Origin: Rapana venosa
Lineage: Eukaryota; Mollusca; Gastropoda; Neogastropoda; Muricidae
Direction of reading: 5' to 3'
DNA: 64,000 nucleotides
Assembly (NCBI GenBank): GCA_028751875.1
Contig: CM054153.1
Coordinates: 35,077,810 to 35,141,809 of the forward strand
In this document: positions 35,405 through 48,900 of the stretch, piece after piece
How positions within the stretch are numbered: position 1 is the stretch's first letter
How the letters are laid out: the number at the start of each line of letters is the position of its first letter
Notes under the pieces: generated by a model
What the model saw: only the letters and a program-made list of their open reading frames with translations
The model's database searches: none
What the model was told of the DNA's origin: nothing
Program-made: the position numbers and the translations under genes

Positions 35405-35513
35405 ACACCACCACAGACACACACCACACACACACACACACACACACTCACACACAACACTACACCTATCTAATCTATTTTCTAGCTATCTATCTATCTA
35501 TCTATCTATCTAC
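35405..35513 (+). repeat. CA array followed by ATCT repeat
   Basis: AC repeat (about 35402-35458), the linker actacacctatct, a short interruption, then ATCT repeats to 35513. Same architecture as 32636-32727. Confidence 0.92.
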
Positions 35514-35835
35514 ATTTAAAAATATTTGCTACTTTTTATTTTACTTTTTTTGGCATAAACAACAAACACTAATCGCCCGATATTGAGTGTACAGTCTTTT
35601 AATATGCATGCCCCCGAGCCCTGCCCCCCCCCACCCCCCCCCCCCTCAGGCTGTTTGTGTATGAAAAGAGATTTAGCCTCAAAACATATTAATTTAACTG
35701 AAGTACATGCGGGCATGGCAGATCATGTAAAAAATAAAAGACATAGCTGAGCTGCTGGAAAGGACGTCAATAGTGAGATGACATAAGTCTTAGGCAATAG
35801 TCGCTGAAAATTCCTGTTTTTTGATTTTTTTTTGT

Positions 35836-36292
35836 TCCTCGGCTAGACTCCGGAGGTGAGGTTTTTTCTGTTTTTTTTGTTTTAATTGGGGCGAACCGTG
35901 ACAGTTGGCCCGTCATAAGGTAGCCGCATTCCGACTTCAGGAGGATGAGTCTAAGACACACAAATGGGCGCTGTAGCCGTTTAAAAAAAAAAAGTGGTCA
36001 CCTCCGTTGTCTTGGAGCACACTCTCGTGCGAAAGGCGGAACGGGATATTGAACATGCCGCGCAAAGGGTGTCTGCGTGGGTTTGTACACGGGGTCTCTC
36101 ACTCGGTTTAAAACGTCCTCATTCTAGAGAAGACTTTTTGGGGGAGAGCCGAAGCGTCCAGTACCGTGAGGTTAACTTTCCATGGAAAAACCGTCCAGCG
36201 CACGGGCGGAAGGTGGGGTACGGTCCTCGGGCGGGGAAGTTTCGAACCTACGCCGTCAGAACCGGGAGCTCCACCCTCTAAACCCATCTAGG
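35836..36292 (-). mobile_element. tRNA-headed SINE relative, minus strand, diverged
   Basis: On the minus strand it runs from a tRNA-like head near 36290 (tttagagggtggagctcccg and a B-box-like taggttcgaaact near 36245) through body words related to the 11338-10950 SINE (accccgtgtacaaacc near 36095, ccgcctttcgcacgag near 36035) to a tail with cctgaagtcggaatgcggct near 35935. It is diverged and interrupted. It ends at the joint with the exact duplication at 36296. Confidence 0.55.
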
Positions 36293-36295
36293 ACT

Positions 36296-39200
36296 ATCCC
36301 CCTCCCCGCCTCTCCCCTCCACCCCCCACCCCCGCCCCGCCCCCTCCCCCCCGCCCCCGCCCCCCCCCCCCCCCCCCCCCCCCCCGCCCCCCCCCCGTCC
36401 CCGCCCCCTCGCCCCCCCTGCGCGCCCCCACCCCGCCCCCCCTCCCTCCCCCCCCACCCCGGCCCACCCCCACCCCCCCCGCCCCCCCTCCCCACCCGCC
36501 CCCCCGTCCCCGCCCCCCCCCGCGAGCCCCCCTCCCCCCCCCCCCCCCCCCCCCCCGCCCCGCCCTCCCCCCCCCCCCCCCCCCCGGCCCCCCCCCCCCA
36601 CCGCGCCCCCCCCCCCCGCACCCCTCCTCCCCCCTGTCCCCCACCCCCCCCACCCCCCTCCCCCCCCCGCCCCCCCCCCCCCCCCCGCCCCTCCCCCCCC
36701 ACCCCCCCCCCCCCACGCCCCCCGCTCCCCCCCCCCCCCCCCCCCCCCCCCCCGCCCCCCCCCACACCCACCCCCCCCCCCTTCCGACCCCCCCCCGCCA
36801 CCCCCCCCCTCCCCTATCCCCCCCCCCCCCCCACGCCCCCACCTCCCCCGCCCCTTCCCTCAACCCCTTATACCAAGAAATGCGATATCCATTTCACACG
36901 ACACACACACACACCCACAGACGCGACTGTTTCACTATCAAATGATCGTGAAACCAAAATTCAACTCCGGGCCGTCATCTTGATTGGAGACATAGACAAG
37001 GGAGACTGAACAATCAACAATGGCTCTCACACCGTAGCACAGACGAAGACGCACACTTGCGACATGTCGCTTATAAACATTGGTTACCTCCCCTTAGCTG
37101 GTGCTAGTTAGTCTCAAGATGGCGTGTGAGGTAGCCATGCGGTCGGCATGTGGAAATTTCAAGTTTTGGTGGATACTGTAACTCTTTTTCTAAAAAAACA
37201 GCAACATTTGAATGTTTTCTTATATTTTTTCTCTTTGTTTTTTTCCAGCTATCCATCAATTCCATTTTGTAGCGGAGAAAAAACCTTCATTAATATGATT
37301 TAAGGGCGCGGTTAACTAACGCAATCTATCTGATTTAGAATAGCGGATATATGGGTCTGGCTGCTAGTACAGTCGCTCTCTCTCTCTCTCTCTCTCTCTC
37401 TCCTCCATCTCTCCTCACTCATCTCTTCTGATCTGCGGCGCCTGTATATATATATATATATATAGATAAATCTGACGTTTGGTATGTGTATGAGTGGTGT
37501 GTGCGAGTATGATGTGTGAGTGTGTGAGTGTGTGTGTGAGTGTGTGTGATGTGTGTGTGAGAGGAGAGAGAGAGACTGAGAGAGAAAGAGAGAGAGAGAG
37601 AGAGACGAGGAGGTTTCACAATGTGCCACACTACAAAAAAAAAAATCCACCGAAGGTAAACCTCAACCTTCATTTTTATGTGAAAGCTAAAACACAGCAT
37701 ACCGTTTATTCATCCATATTTTTTTTTCTTTCCATCTCGCGCATAATAAAAACAAAACAATCTACAACCTTTAATAGCTTTCTTCAGCAGAATCATCCAC
37801 AGTTTAAAGCTGTCTCTGGGAATTGTTAACAGGCAGCTCAAGCTCTTGAGATCGAACAACTTTCAATCGTCGACTCAAAAGCAGAAGTAGCGCAGGCCTG
37901 TGCTGAATGAGTGGCTCCTAGCGGCCTCAAGGTCAGTCGGCTTCCGTTAGCTTTTGCGAGGGAACAGTCCTAAGCGTGTGAACAGGCAGTTATTGTTGTG
38001 ATATTTTTTGGTGAGAGGTTTAGACATGTTTAGAGAGGATGGTGCCATATGAGAGGGCGGGGCGCGGGTAGGGCCTCTCAGTGCCTTCAGGGGTGTAGAA
38101 GGGGTAAAAGATGCCTGGATGGCTGATCGGCGCGGGCCCTCGCTTCCGCTCCGGTGGCTTGGAGCGGCTCTTGGTAGGCCGTGATGTGCCTGGCCGGGGG
38201 GGGAGGGCTCGTGGTCACAGCATAGGCCTTGGAGCTTGCAGTCCCCGCCCAGCCGCGCCTGGAGCCATAGGGGATGCCCGACAAATGCTGGCTCAATAAC
38301 ACGGGCCGGGGTCGGGTTGCTGCGGGGCGCCTCTGGGCCCCCGCCCGGCTTGCTCGTTTTGATAATCAGTGTCCTTGATGTCATAAAATTTCCACCCCCT
38401 TTTACTGAATTGGAACCAGAGAGAACTTCGAATCACATACTTTTGATATGGCTTAATCTCGTTGATCAGAAAGAAGAGAGTAACTGTGCTTCTTTATAAT
38501 ATAGCTAATGTTAGCATGGACTGCGAAACACCAAAGAGCTATTTTTATGGACTTTATACTGTCTAAACTTTGTAATTTTTAAGAGATATTCGCCAGCAGA
38601 AAAATAAACTTCGCGCGCGCGCGCGCGCGCGCGCTCGCGCGCGCGCGCGTGTGTGGTGTGGTGTGTGCTGTGTGGTGCGTGTGTGTGTGTGTGGCTTTGA
38701 AAAACATTTGTACTGATTGCAATTTTATTCATAGATTTGGTCTGCAGTACCATGTTTGTATTAATATCTGTTTGAGACTATTGATTTTCTGTCATTGGTT
38801 GTAGGACCTGGGTAAGATTTAGGTCGAATGCCGTGCGCTTCAGATTTGTCCTTTGACAAGATATACGCTAATATAAGTTCCAGTTAGTATTACTTTGTTT
38901 CACAGCTGCCGTACAAGTAGTTTCACAACTGTGTTGTTTTCTCCAACATTCAGAGTATTTTTCAATTGTTCTGGGCTTTTGTTAATTTTGTATTTCTAGT
39001 GCCAATGTTTTTTGCAACATACTCAATTTTTAAATAGGGGTTTGGAATAGTTCTTTTTAATGGTGCATTCATATCTCCAACACGTACATCTCTTCTACGT
39101 AAAGCCCTTATCTCATATGTTGCTCAACCCCCCATCCCCCCTGCCTCCATCGTCAATATCACTTTAAGTGAACAGAAACACGTAAACAATTGCGAAGCAC

Positions 39201-39879
39201 ACTCCTATACACATACACAACACACACACACCACACTCAGCACATCTCCACACCCCACAGCGTTGCGCAGTGCGCTCGTGATCTGAACCCGGCTCAAATC
39301 CCCGCCAGGAGGATATTTTCCTCTGGGTTTCGACTCCACCGCTCCTTCCCCCCTTTCCCCCCCCCCCCCCCCCCCCCCCCCCCCCACCAATTCTTCGGAT
39401 GAAACTATAAACCGAATTTTGAGTGCGAACGCACGCAGAACATCTCTGCGACACCCGCTTTTTCGGAATTGTGCGCGTGTGGGAACGGGAAAAATAAAAA
39501 TGACACATTTGACAAAACAGGGACTGGATGTAAAAAAAGTACATGAGTGCTTATTCCATTATCTCCAAATGACAGAATAAATAGAATAAATTTATCATGA
39601 GTTTACTTGGTTGTCCTGTCACAAGGTAGTCGTATTTTTGTGACACATTTCATGAATACATCTGTTTTCTAATGCCAATAAATGTACGCAAAACTCTCTG
39701 TACACGCGCACCAACGCGTCATACACCTCTAAAGTTCAAATCCAACCACCAGTGTTGCGCTTTTTCAAAGGGGCACCACAACAACACAAACCACCTATTA
39801 AGAGAACACAGCAAGATTTTTAAAACTACAAATCAACCTACGCCCCAAATAACTAGCCATCAGTCCCTCCTCCCCACAA
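36296..39879. repeat. Second copy of the exact 3584-bp duplication
   Basis: It appears identical to 19911-23494. It contains the C-rich tract (36296-36862), the unexplained segment with microsatellites (36863-38347), the RNase H-type LINE fragment (38348-38613, minus), the CG/TG repeat (38613-38697), the retroposon tail (38785-38895) and the poly-C-bearing SINE (39255-39585). Immediately after 39879 the sequence becomes a noisy version of 10312 onward. Confidence 0.93.
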
Positions 39880-42529
39880 TTTGAACTTTTTTCTGGCGAT
39901 TAAAAACCTAGTGGAATGACCCAAACCCGTTTTTTTTTATAAAACAGTCATGAACAGAATATTAGTTATTGAACCAAAAACACAATCTACAGAAGTTTAT
40001 TTTCACACACAAAAAAATTTAAAAATCGTTTGATTATTTTACATACTGTGGCCGTTTTAAAAAAACTTTTTTTTCAACAGAAGACACAGAAAACCTAAAG
40101 GGGAAGGGGCAGGGGGACATGTTTAGGAAAAACCCTTGATTTGTTTTTTCACGGGGGCAATGAAGCGGGGAAAAAAAACAAAACGGGTGGTTTCAGCTTC
40201 CCTCTGACTAAAAAACCGCACACGCTGCTCTCGGCTAAATGACGACTGCACTTATCATCTTTAGTCAGGTCCTTTAAATTTCCCAGAAAAGCGACACAAA
40301 AGAATTTAATAGGAGTTTACAAATACATCATATTCTCTGTGTAAAAACAAAAAAAACCGCAACACACACTTATTAATTTTTAATAATAAAAATATATATA
40401 AAAATTTTATATATATTAATTTTAATATATTTTTGGTGTTGTGTTGTGGTGGGGGTGTGGGGGGTGTTTTGTTTATTTTCCCCTTCTAGCCCCGGGTTTT
40501 CCCAATGAGACATTTATGTTTTTCAGCTTTTTTCCACCAAAACCATCTGGGACCAAGTTCGACCTGGGGGATGGGTCTAAACCTTTGTGGCTTTTTGAAA
40601 GTTTGGTCACCCGCTCCTACCGGCACCAAGGGCCCATTTTCCAAAAGGCAACGGGTTTTTAACGGGCCAAGATTTTTTTGCGTGTATTTTGCACACGGGC
40701 CCCGGTTTTTAGTTCCATCCCAAGGGCAGGGGATCATTTGATTTTCTCGTCAAACTGGGAAAACAAGGCGAGGGTGAAAGGGAACCCCGAAACCCCACGG
40801 GGTATTTTTTGGAGGAGCGTCTTAACAAAACCTCCCCCTTCTTCCTTCTCGGGGCATTCTTTTCAACTAAACACTGGAAATTGACAGTAAAAAACCCCAC
40901 ACCACACACACACACACCCCACGCACCCGCGCGCGCGCGCGCGCGCCACACACAACACCACGGATGAACTATAAACCGAGGCCCCGGGTTTGAAAAGCAG
41001 CAGAACAACTTGCGCACCGTTTAAAACCGTTCCTTTTTTTGGGAAAAGGGCCATTGTTTCCGGTAAACAATACAAATTTACAAACCCATACCAGGGAAAG
41101 GATGTAAAAAACACATGAGTGTTACCATTTCTCAATAAAAAAAAAAATAAAAAAAAAAAAACCCAAACCAGGGGCACCCCGCGCGGCCCCAACACCCACA
41201 ACACAAAACCCCAACCAAAACCAAACACAAAGACAGGGAAACCGAACAAAGGGGACGGGATAGCCTTGTGGTTAGCATTCCTCGACTACCCCCTTGATTC
41301 CCTTCAGAAACCCCTGGTTTCTCATGCGGGGCCACCCCCAAAATTTGGGGATGAATAAAAAAAAAAGTGGGAAAAAGAAAAATTGACAAAATTTAAACCT
41401 GGTTTTGAAAGAAGGATTGGGAAAGGTGAAAGATGAAATTTTTAAAAAGAAAAAAGGGGAGGTTAAAAAAGAAAGGGGGAAAATTTTTATTAATAAAATA
41501 AAAATTTTAAAAGTAAAGAAAAAAGAAAAAAAACAAAAGAAAAAAAGAAAGAGTTGGGAAAGTTTAAAAATAAAAAGAAAGGAAATAAGAAAAATAGAAG
41601 TAAAAGAAGGAGGGGAAAAGAAGGGATAAAAGATTGGGGTTAAAAAGGTGTAAGTGAATAGGAATATGAAAAAAAGGAAAAAAAAGGGAAAGGGTAAAAG
41701 AAAGGAAAACTCACGCCACCACACACAGCACCACACACACACACACACCACACACACACTCCACAGAGTGTTGGGCCTTTTGGGGCTGGAGGGCAGCAGG
41801 GTGGTCTCTCTTTTGTTTTGATTGTTTTTTGTCATTTTTACTCTTTTGGGAAAACAAATGTTAACTATGGTTTGTGACGCACCGTGATTGATGGTCAGTT
41901 ATTTTTCCCTTAAATTTCCTTTACTTTTAAATTACTTAAATTATAATTTTCATTTTCTAAAATTTTTCGAATTTTAAATTTGACTGTTTTTTGTGTTCAA
42001 AGGGTTTTGCTGGTCCTTGTGACCCATTTTACGTAACCCGCTCCCCGGTGAAAAATTCAGGAAAAAACAACTGGGGGGCAAAAAACACCCACTTTCCTTC
42101 TTCCCCCGATATGACACTAATGGAAGATTGAGAGCATTGCTCTCACAGGGGTTTTTTTACGAATACCAGACAAACTTAAACAAATTTTTTAAACCTTTGG
42201 AATAAAGCCGCAAAATAACAGGAATCGGCCCAGACGCATGCCTGCAGCCCCCTACAACCGTCTCCCTCCTCGTTCAAATAAATAATAATTTAGGAATTTA
42301 TATAGCCTGAACTTGTAAAAAACAACAAATCAAACGCTTGCATCAATCATTTACAGCATGCAACTCTCCTTAAAAATAAAACAGATTTAAAAACATGCGC
42401 GCGCACGTATTCCGCATGCAAGCCACACACGCACGCACACACACAACCACGCACACACACAACACACACAAAACCCCAAACACATACACCCACACACACA
42501 AACGGAACAACACTTAAAGTAAAAGATGC
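39880..42529. repeat. Noisy second copy of 10312-13330
   Basis: The order of 10312-13330 is followed: the short frame, the unrecognised minus-strand fragment (about 40100-40340), a corrupted TA/TG tract (40375-40470), the minus-strand SINE (40500-40835), the CA/CG tract with SINE body (40890-41135), the start of the next SINE head (41255-41275), then 41712-42529 equivalent to 12470-13330. Runs are stretched and bases lost throughout. A purine-rich block (about 41345-41705) replaces the expected SINE body. Confidence 0.85.
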
Positions 42530-45369
42530 TTTGAAAATTGGGGACAATTGGGGGGGGGAAAAGCCCTCGGGTAGGAAATAAGTGTGTTTTGAGGCTGGAT
42601 TTAAATATCCAGTAAGGCTTTTTGGCGAAGTGAAAGAGGGAGGTCATTCCAGGGGAGGGCCCAAAACAAAAAGGGACGAGGGCCAACATGGTTTTTTTTG
42701 AATCTGGGTGTTCGAAAGCACAAACATCTCCTAAACAAAGGGGAAGGGGAAGGGTTACAGGGAAACAGTTACAGAAAAGAGGTCAGTTTTGTGGAGACAG
42801 AAACGGGGTATTGATTTTATACCCTTCTTTTAGACGGCAGCCATGAATACGCAGAAGGGGATGAGTTTCAATTTTTTTCTTTCTTAGACCAGTCGAGCTG
42901 CAGATTTTGATCATTAAAGGGAAGTGGAAGTGATGCTGGGGGCCAGAAAAAAGAAATTTAACGTAACAAAACTGAAAGAAAAGATGTGACAATTTGGGAA
43001 TTTAAACGGGACAGATACTTGCGAATCCCGCTTAGCCGAAATTTTGAAGTAGCAAACTGGCTCGGGGTGATAAATTTTTTTCATAGGGTTGTGTTGTAAA
43101 GAATTTACCCAAAATATTCAAAAGGTTGGACAAAGGAATGAGAAATTGCCAAATTCATTGAATTTTGCGATAGGGAAAAAGTTTATTTTTGGGGCCCTTA
43201 TAGCTGGCTTCGGTTTTTTTTGGGCATAAGTTGAAACTTGTTCTGAGTCATCCAGTTTGATTGTCTTAAGGCAGTAACATATTTGTCAGGGGAAGGCAAT
43301 TTTTCAACAGTACCACTGCACTGAAGCTGAGTATCATCGCATAGAAAAGAGGAACAATTGGGGTGGATTATTTAGTGGAGGGGAGCGGTGAGAGTAAGAG
43401 AACAGGCCCCGGGCTGATCCCTGCGGGACTCCCCATTCCATTTTTTTCATTTTGATTGAATTTTGTTTTTCAAAACTTTCTGGGAAACCGTCTGTGAGGT
43501 GAAGTAAACCAGGGGAGGGGTGTGCCGTTTTTAAACCAAAAAGATTTTAGGCGAGAAAAAAGAATTAGTGACTATGGGATCAAGGGTGCAGATAATCAAG
43601 ATGAGGAGGGAGATTTTTCCGCTCAGAAGCAAAATAGAAGGTATCTAAAATGTGCTAGGGTGGTTTCGGTGCTGGGTTGGGGGGGATAGGCAGATTTAAA
43701 AAGGAAGGAATATTTAATGAAGGGGGCTGTTTAGCTTTTGAGAACGACTTTTTTTTGTCTTTTGAGCAAAGGGAATTTGAGACAGGCCAAAATTTTTCAG
43801 AAAGTTGGGGTCGAGGTCGTGCTTTTTCAGTAAAGGGAACATTGCTGTTTTTAAAACTGATGGAAAATTTTTTTGACACAAGAGATGAGTTTACTATTTT
43901 AGTGATAATGGGACAAGTTTTGGGGGCATTGTGAGAAAACGGAGCGGGAGGGGGCAAGGCGCATGATTTTTAGTCATTTTCCTTTAGAAATTTTCATGAT
44001 TTCTTTTTCACTTTTGGATGGGAAGAAAGAAAGGCCATGAACTGGGGATCAGAGGGGCAGGGGAATTGAGTCGGTCCCGTTGGACATTTTTCGAACTTTT
44101 CTGAAAAGAACAGAAAAAGGATGGAAGTTCAAAAGGGGTTTTGGGTTAGCAAGAGTTGTTTTTGCAGATCCGGGGATTTGAGGGGAGGGGAAAAAAAAGG
44201 TTTTTTTGGGGTTTTGCACAGAGAAAATTGGGGGATGGTCTGTCTTTGCTGAAGGTTAATAGTTTGACTTTGTTTATTTTTTTTTCGGAAAACTGTTTGT
44301 TGTTCGGTTTTTTCTTCCGCCCCTGCCGTTTTGTTGCCGGGGTTTGCGCTTTGCTATCAAAGTCTTGGGGGATACAGGCGCACAGGGTCTGTCAGGGGGG
44401 AGATGTCGTAAGGGGGGCATGCCCAAGCATTGGCGGGGAATAGTGTTATAGTGATCAGAGAGGCAGTGTGGCAAGGGTTTTTAAAAAAGTTTGAAGCTTG
44501 TGAAGAGAAGGATGAATGTCTAAGGCCTTAAAATTCGACAAGAAAAATTTCTTCTTTCTGACGGTTTTGTGTTTTTGAGATGGGAAAAAAAGGGGGAAAA
44601 AGATCGAATGTAGTCTCGGGGGCAGAAACAGATTGACAAATTTAAAAGGCATTTGTAATCGCCCGTCTAAAATGACCAACGTGCGTTGCTTCGTTTTCCC
44701 CGTTTTAGAAGAGAAGGGTTGACAAAAAAGAGAAAACGTTTTTACATTGGGAAGATGGTTTTTCGAAATGGAAGTTTAAGTCACCAAAAATTATAAGTTT
44801 TTGTGGGAGAGAGGCTGTAGGGGCGAGGATGACTGAATTCTTGGTAAAAGAGAAGAGTTAGGGGTTTTTTTTTACGGGGGGAGTGGACGGTAAAACACAG
44901 ATAGTAAAAAGTGGCCAGGTAGGTTGAATTTATTTTGCAAACTTCAAAAAAAATTTATGTGAGAATTGAAGTTGTGACTGAAAGAAAAGGGGCGGGTTTC
45001 CAATTGTCTTGAGAAGTGGGAATCCCACCTCCCCGAAGAGTGGGGGAAAAAAATATTTTTTTTATCCAGGAGGAGTCACTGTTTTTTTTTTTGGCTCTGG
45101 CCCTGTGGTTTAAGCCAAGTTCGGTGAGGAAGGTTAAGTCAAAGTTTTTTCCCGAGATGAAACGAAATTAGCGGCTTTTCCTTTTGGGCAGACAGACTCA
45201 CTTGAACAAACAAACTGGGAATCTGAAGGGGGTGGAGGGTTAAGAAGAAAAGGGGGGTTGGACAACATCAAAGAGGGTAAGGGGATAGTGGGGAAAGGGC
45301 TAGGGGAAAAACAGACAAGAGTTTGGATGGGAATCAGATAGAAAAGGGATAAACGGCTAATCAAGGGGT
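42530..45369 (-). mobile_element. CR1/L2-like LINE, minus strand, second noisy copy
   Basis: Same element and order as 13330-16490: 3' end near 42540, RT palm words near 43200-43440 (the GVPQGS-like region is at about 43405-43440), N-terminal RT near 43800-43950 (CPIITKIVNSSLVS and PFTEKARPRPQLSEKF on the minus strand), and linker and endonuclease beyond. Consensus errors break every frame. Confidence 0.78.
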
Positions 45370-45929
45370 TTTTGGTTTGAAACACATAAGTACATCATCA
45401 TCATCAGTACAAAAAACATTATCAAGTCACAAACAAAAACATGAACAGCTGAAGGGGGGGGGGACGCAGCGGGGGAAAAGCTTGTCGGGGGGAACAAATG
45501 ACGTCAGAGGTGAGGGGGGAGACACGGGGAGGGAGCCCCCCACGGGCAGACGTGGGCCCTCCTGTGTTCCCCTCTGGTTTTGGGCGTTTAAATGCCTAAG
45601 TGTGTTTTTGTTTTAATATCAGAGCAAGCGGTATTTTTGACAAATCTCAGGTGCGACATAGCTTAATGTCCGCGGCCTCACTGCAGGGTACAAACAAACA
45701 CAATATTTTGGTTGATGGGGGGGGTGTCAGTTCGTGAATCACTGCAATTTGTTGAAGGGCAGTAGGTCAGATTAAAGGGTCGAAAGGACCACACACAGGT
45801 AAAAACAATTTCATAAGCAATCGAAATTTTGAACAATTCAAACAAAGAGAAAAATAAATCGAAACATCTCAAAAAGTAGATAAAAAACAAAAAAATTTCT
45901 GACCAAACATTTCAGGTGAAAACACAAAA
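45370..45929. other. Spacer between the head-to-head LINEs, second copy
   Basis: Equivalent to about 16491-17000. It has G-rich pieces (45450-45540) and otherwise balanced sequence, with no recognised domain. It probably contains the 5' ends of both LINEs. Confidence 0.4.
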
Positions 45930-48900
45930 AAAAGAAAGAAAAAATTTTGGGAAAGAAGCAGAAAAAACACACATCCAGCATTCAGACACAAGCCACACAC
46001 AGTGCTCCCGACAGCGCAAAGGCAATTACATCCTGACTCATACCGCTACCCCTTTAACCAAGACAACTCCGTTCCCCTTTCCTCTATCAACCGCTTCTTC
46101 CCTTTGTAAATGACTTTGAAAAAAGTTCTTAGTTATTTGTATCGCGATTGTATAAGAAACCCCCAAACTTGCCCAGTTCTTTCACCACTCTACCCCTATT
46201 TTCAACCCAAAATTTTTTGTCTCCCCCCACTCTCCACATCCTACCTGCCTTCACCCATTCTCTGACATTATCCTAATCCCAGAGTAACATCAACCCCTCT
46301 GCCTCCTTTAAAACCCCCTTAGCATGTCTTTTTCAAGGTGCAATGTCTGCCCAAAGTAAAGTATCTCATTTTTGATTTGTCTTGAACAAAATTGATATAA
46401 CATTTTTACAGAAACCTGGTTTAAAACCACACGGGCATGAAAAAAAAAAAACAACTGACCCACCCGGTTATAAAACTGTTTCTCTTTTCCCCGACCCCCC
46501 CCGTGGGGGTGGCATTGCCATGTTTTAAAAAACACTCGAACTGTTCTTTTTTTCTGTCCTCCCTTTCTTTTTCCCCTAATTTTTCAAGTTTGTGAACTCA
46601 ACCCAAAAAACCGGCCACTCTTTTATTTTTGCTGCTTACCGCCACCCCCCAAGCCGAAAATAATCGACACTTCCATTTTCCACAAGGTTTAGTCACCCTG
46701 GACCTACACCCTCTCTCCAGAAAGCTTATATTCTGGGTGACTTTAACTTCCCTTGAAAACCAACTTTTTCCGAGTCAAACGTCTTTCTCTTTCTTTGTCA
46801 AACCACTCTCTTTCCCAGCGGGTAAATGAAGCAACGCACAATCAGGACATTTTTTAGACTGGAAATTACTAATTTTTCCCCAAGATCTGATCACTCTTAT
46901 CTATCTTTGATGAACTTTTTTTCTGATCATTCCGCTGTTTTTTTTTCTTAACATTGAAAGCCTACAAAAGAAAAAGTTTCACCCGTAAAACCCCAAGACA
47001 TAGATTTTCAAACTTTTTCCCCAAAACTTGTAAAACGCCATCACCCCCTTGAAAAACAATAACCCCTCTAAACACTACAATATGTTCTCACCCAATGTTT
47101 TGAGACATCCCCCCCACGCCCGTCTCCTCCCTATGGGCCAGTCCCCAGGGTAAAACCCGACATTCTGGTCGCAAAGCGCAAACGCAGGCAACTAGAGGGG
47201 CAGTGGCGAAAAGCAAAACGGAAATTAAAAGCACTCTTCCGAAAACAATAAACAAAGTCAAGTTTTTAAATTCTTTCAGAAAAAACAAAGTTTACTTTAA
47301 AGTTCTTGATGCCACGTCAAGAAATCTCTTTTCTCTCCATCACTCTTTTTGGGATCTGTAAGGAAAGCCCTCTGCTCCATCCAAAACCACTCTAAATTTT
47401 CCTTCTATTTTTTCTGCTTTTTTTTTCTGAAAAAAGTCCTAACTTTCGCTCCAAACGAATCAATCCTTTCCCCACTTCCTATCCCCAATTCTCGGCACCC
47501 TTCCTTTTCTTTCATCCGACAAGTGAGAAAGAAATCACGTAATTCTGAAAAAAAAGACTTTTAAAAAATTTTACTTTATCCCCAACCCGCTTCTCTTTTC
47601 AACAGTGCCTACCAAATTTTACCCAATCCGAAAAAAGGGAAATCATCCTTTTCCAGGAATGTTTTCCCTCACTCTCAAAACTGCTATAGTCACACCTCTA
47701 CTCAAAAAAAGACCTTACCCCAACATTTTGAAGAAATTTTAAACCTGTTTCCAATCTACCCTTTTATTTTTAAAATCCTTAAAAAAAGTATTCTCAAACA
47801 TCCCAAAACCACCTTCTCTCCCCCCAATCTTCTTCCTGAGTTTCAGTCCGCCTATCGCGTCAACCACAGCACTGAAACCACCCTAGTACACACTTTAAAC
47901 ATGCTTCTACTAGCTTCTGACTCAGGGAAAATTTCCCTTCTCACTCTACTCGACTTATCGGCAGACTTCGATACTATAGACCACTCAATTCTTCTCTCCC
48001 GTCTTCAAAAAACGTTCGGTGTTACTGGCACAGCCATCACCTGGTTTAATTCATACCTTACTGACCGATTTCAGACAGTTGCAGTAAACAAGATTCAATC
48101 AATGCCTGCCAAACTGAAATGCCGAGTCCCACAGGGATCAGTTCTAGGCCCTGTTCTGTTCACTCTTTACACTGCCCCACTGTCACATATAATAAAACGT
48201 CATCAAATCAACCATCATTTTTACGCAGATGACTCTCAGATTCAAAGCAGTGTTACTCCTGAAAATCTGCCTTCTCTCCTGGCAAATATGGCCCACTGCT
48301 TTGAAGATATTCAAAATTGGATGACACAGAACAAATAACAGCTAAATGCAGATAAAACCGAAGCCATGCTTGTAGGGACCAAATACAAACTCTCTTCCAT
48401 TACAACAGCTTCAGTAGAACTTGGCAATGCATCAGTCCCTCTATCCACTGCTGTGAAGTATCTAGGTGTTGTTATCGACAACACACTCTCTATGCAAAAA
48501 TTCATCACCCAGAAATGTCAGTCGTGCTACTATCAGTTACGGCGTTTTAGTGCAATTCAAAAGTACCTGTCCACCGATGCAACAGCCAAACTTGTCGCTT
48601 CTCTCATTCTTTCACGTCTGGACTATTGCAATTCTCATTTGTCTTGTCTGCCAGCATCATCTATCCACTCCCTTCAACGTATACAAAACTCCGCAGCTCG
48701 ACTAGTTCTCAGAATGAAAAAATCGGAGCACATTACCCCCCTCTTGAGATCTCTCCACTGGCTGCCTGTGCCACAGAGAGTAGAATATAAGATCAGTACC
48801 CTCTGTTACAAATGTCTCCACAAAACTGCACCCTCCTACCTCTGTGAATGTCTTAACCTGTACACTCCTTCACGTTCCCTCCGCTCTGCTGCAGATACCT

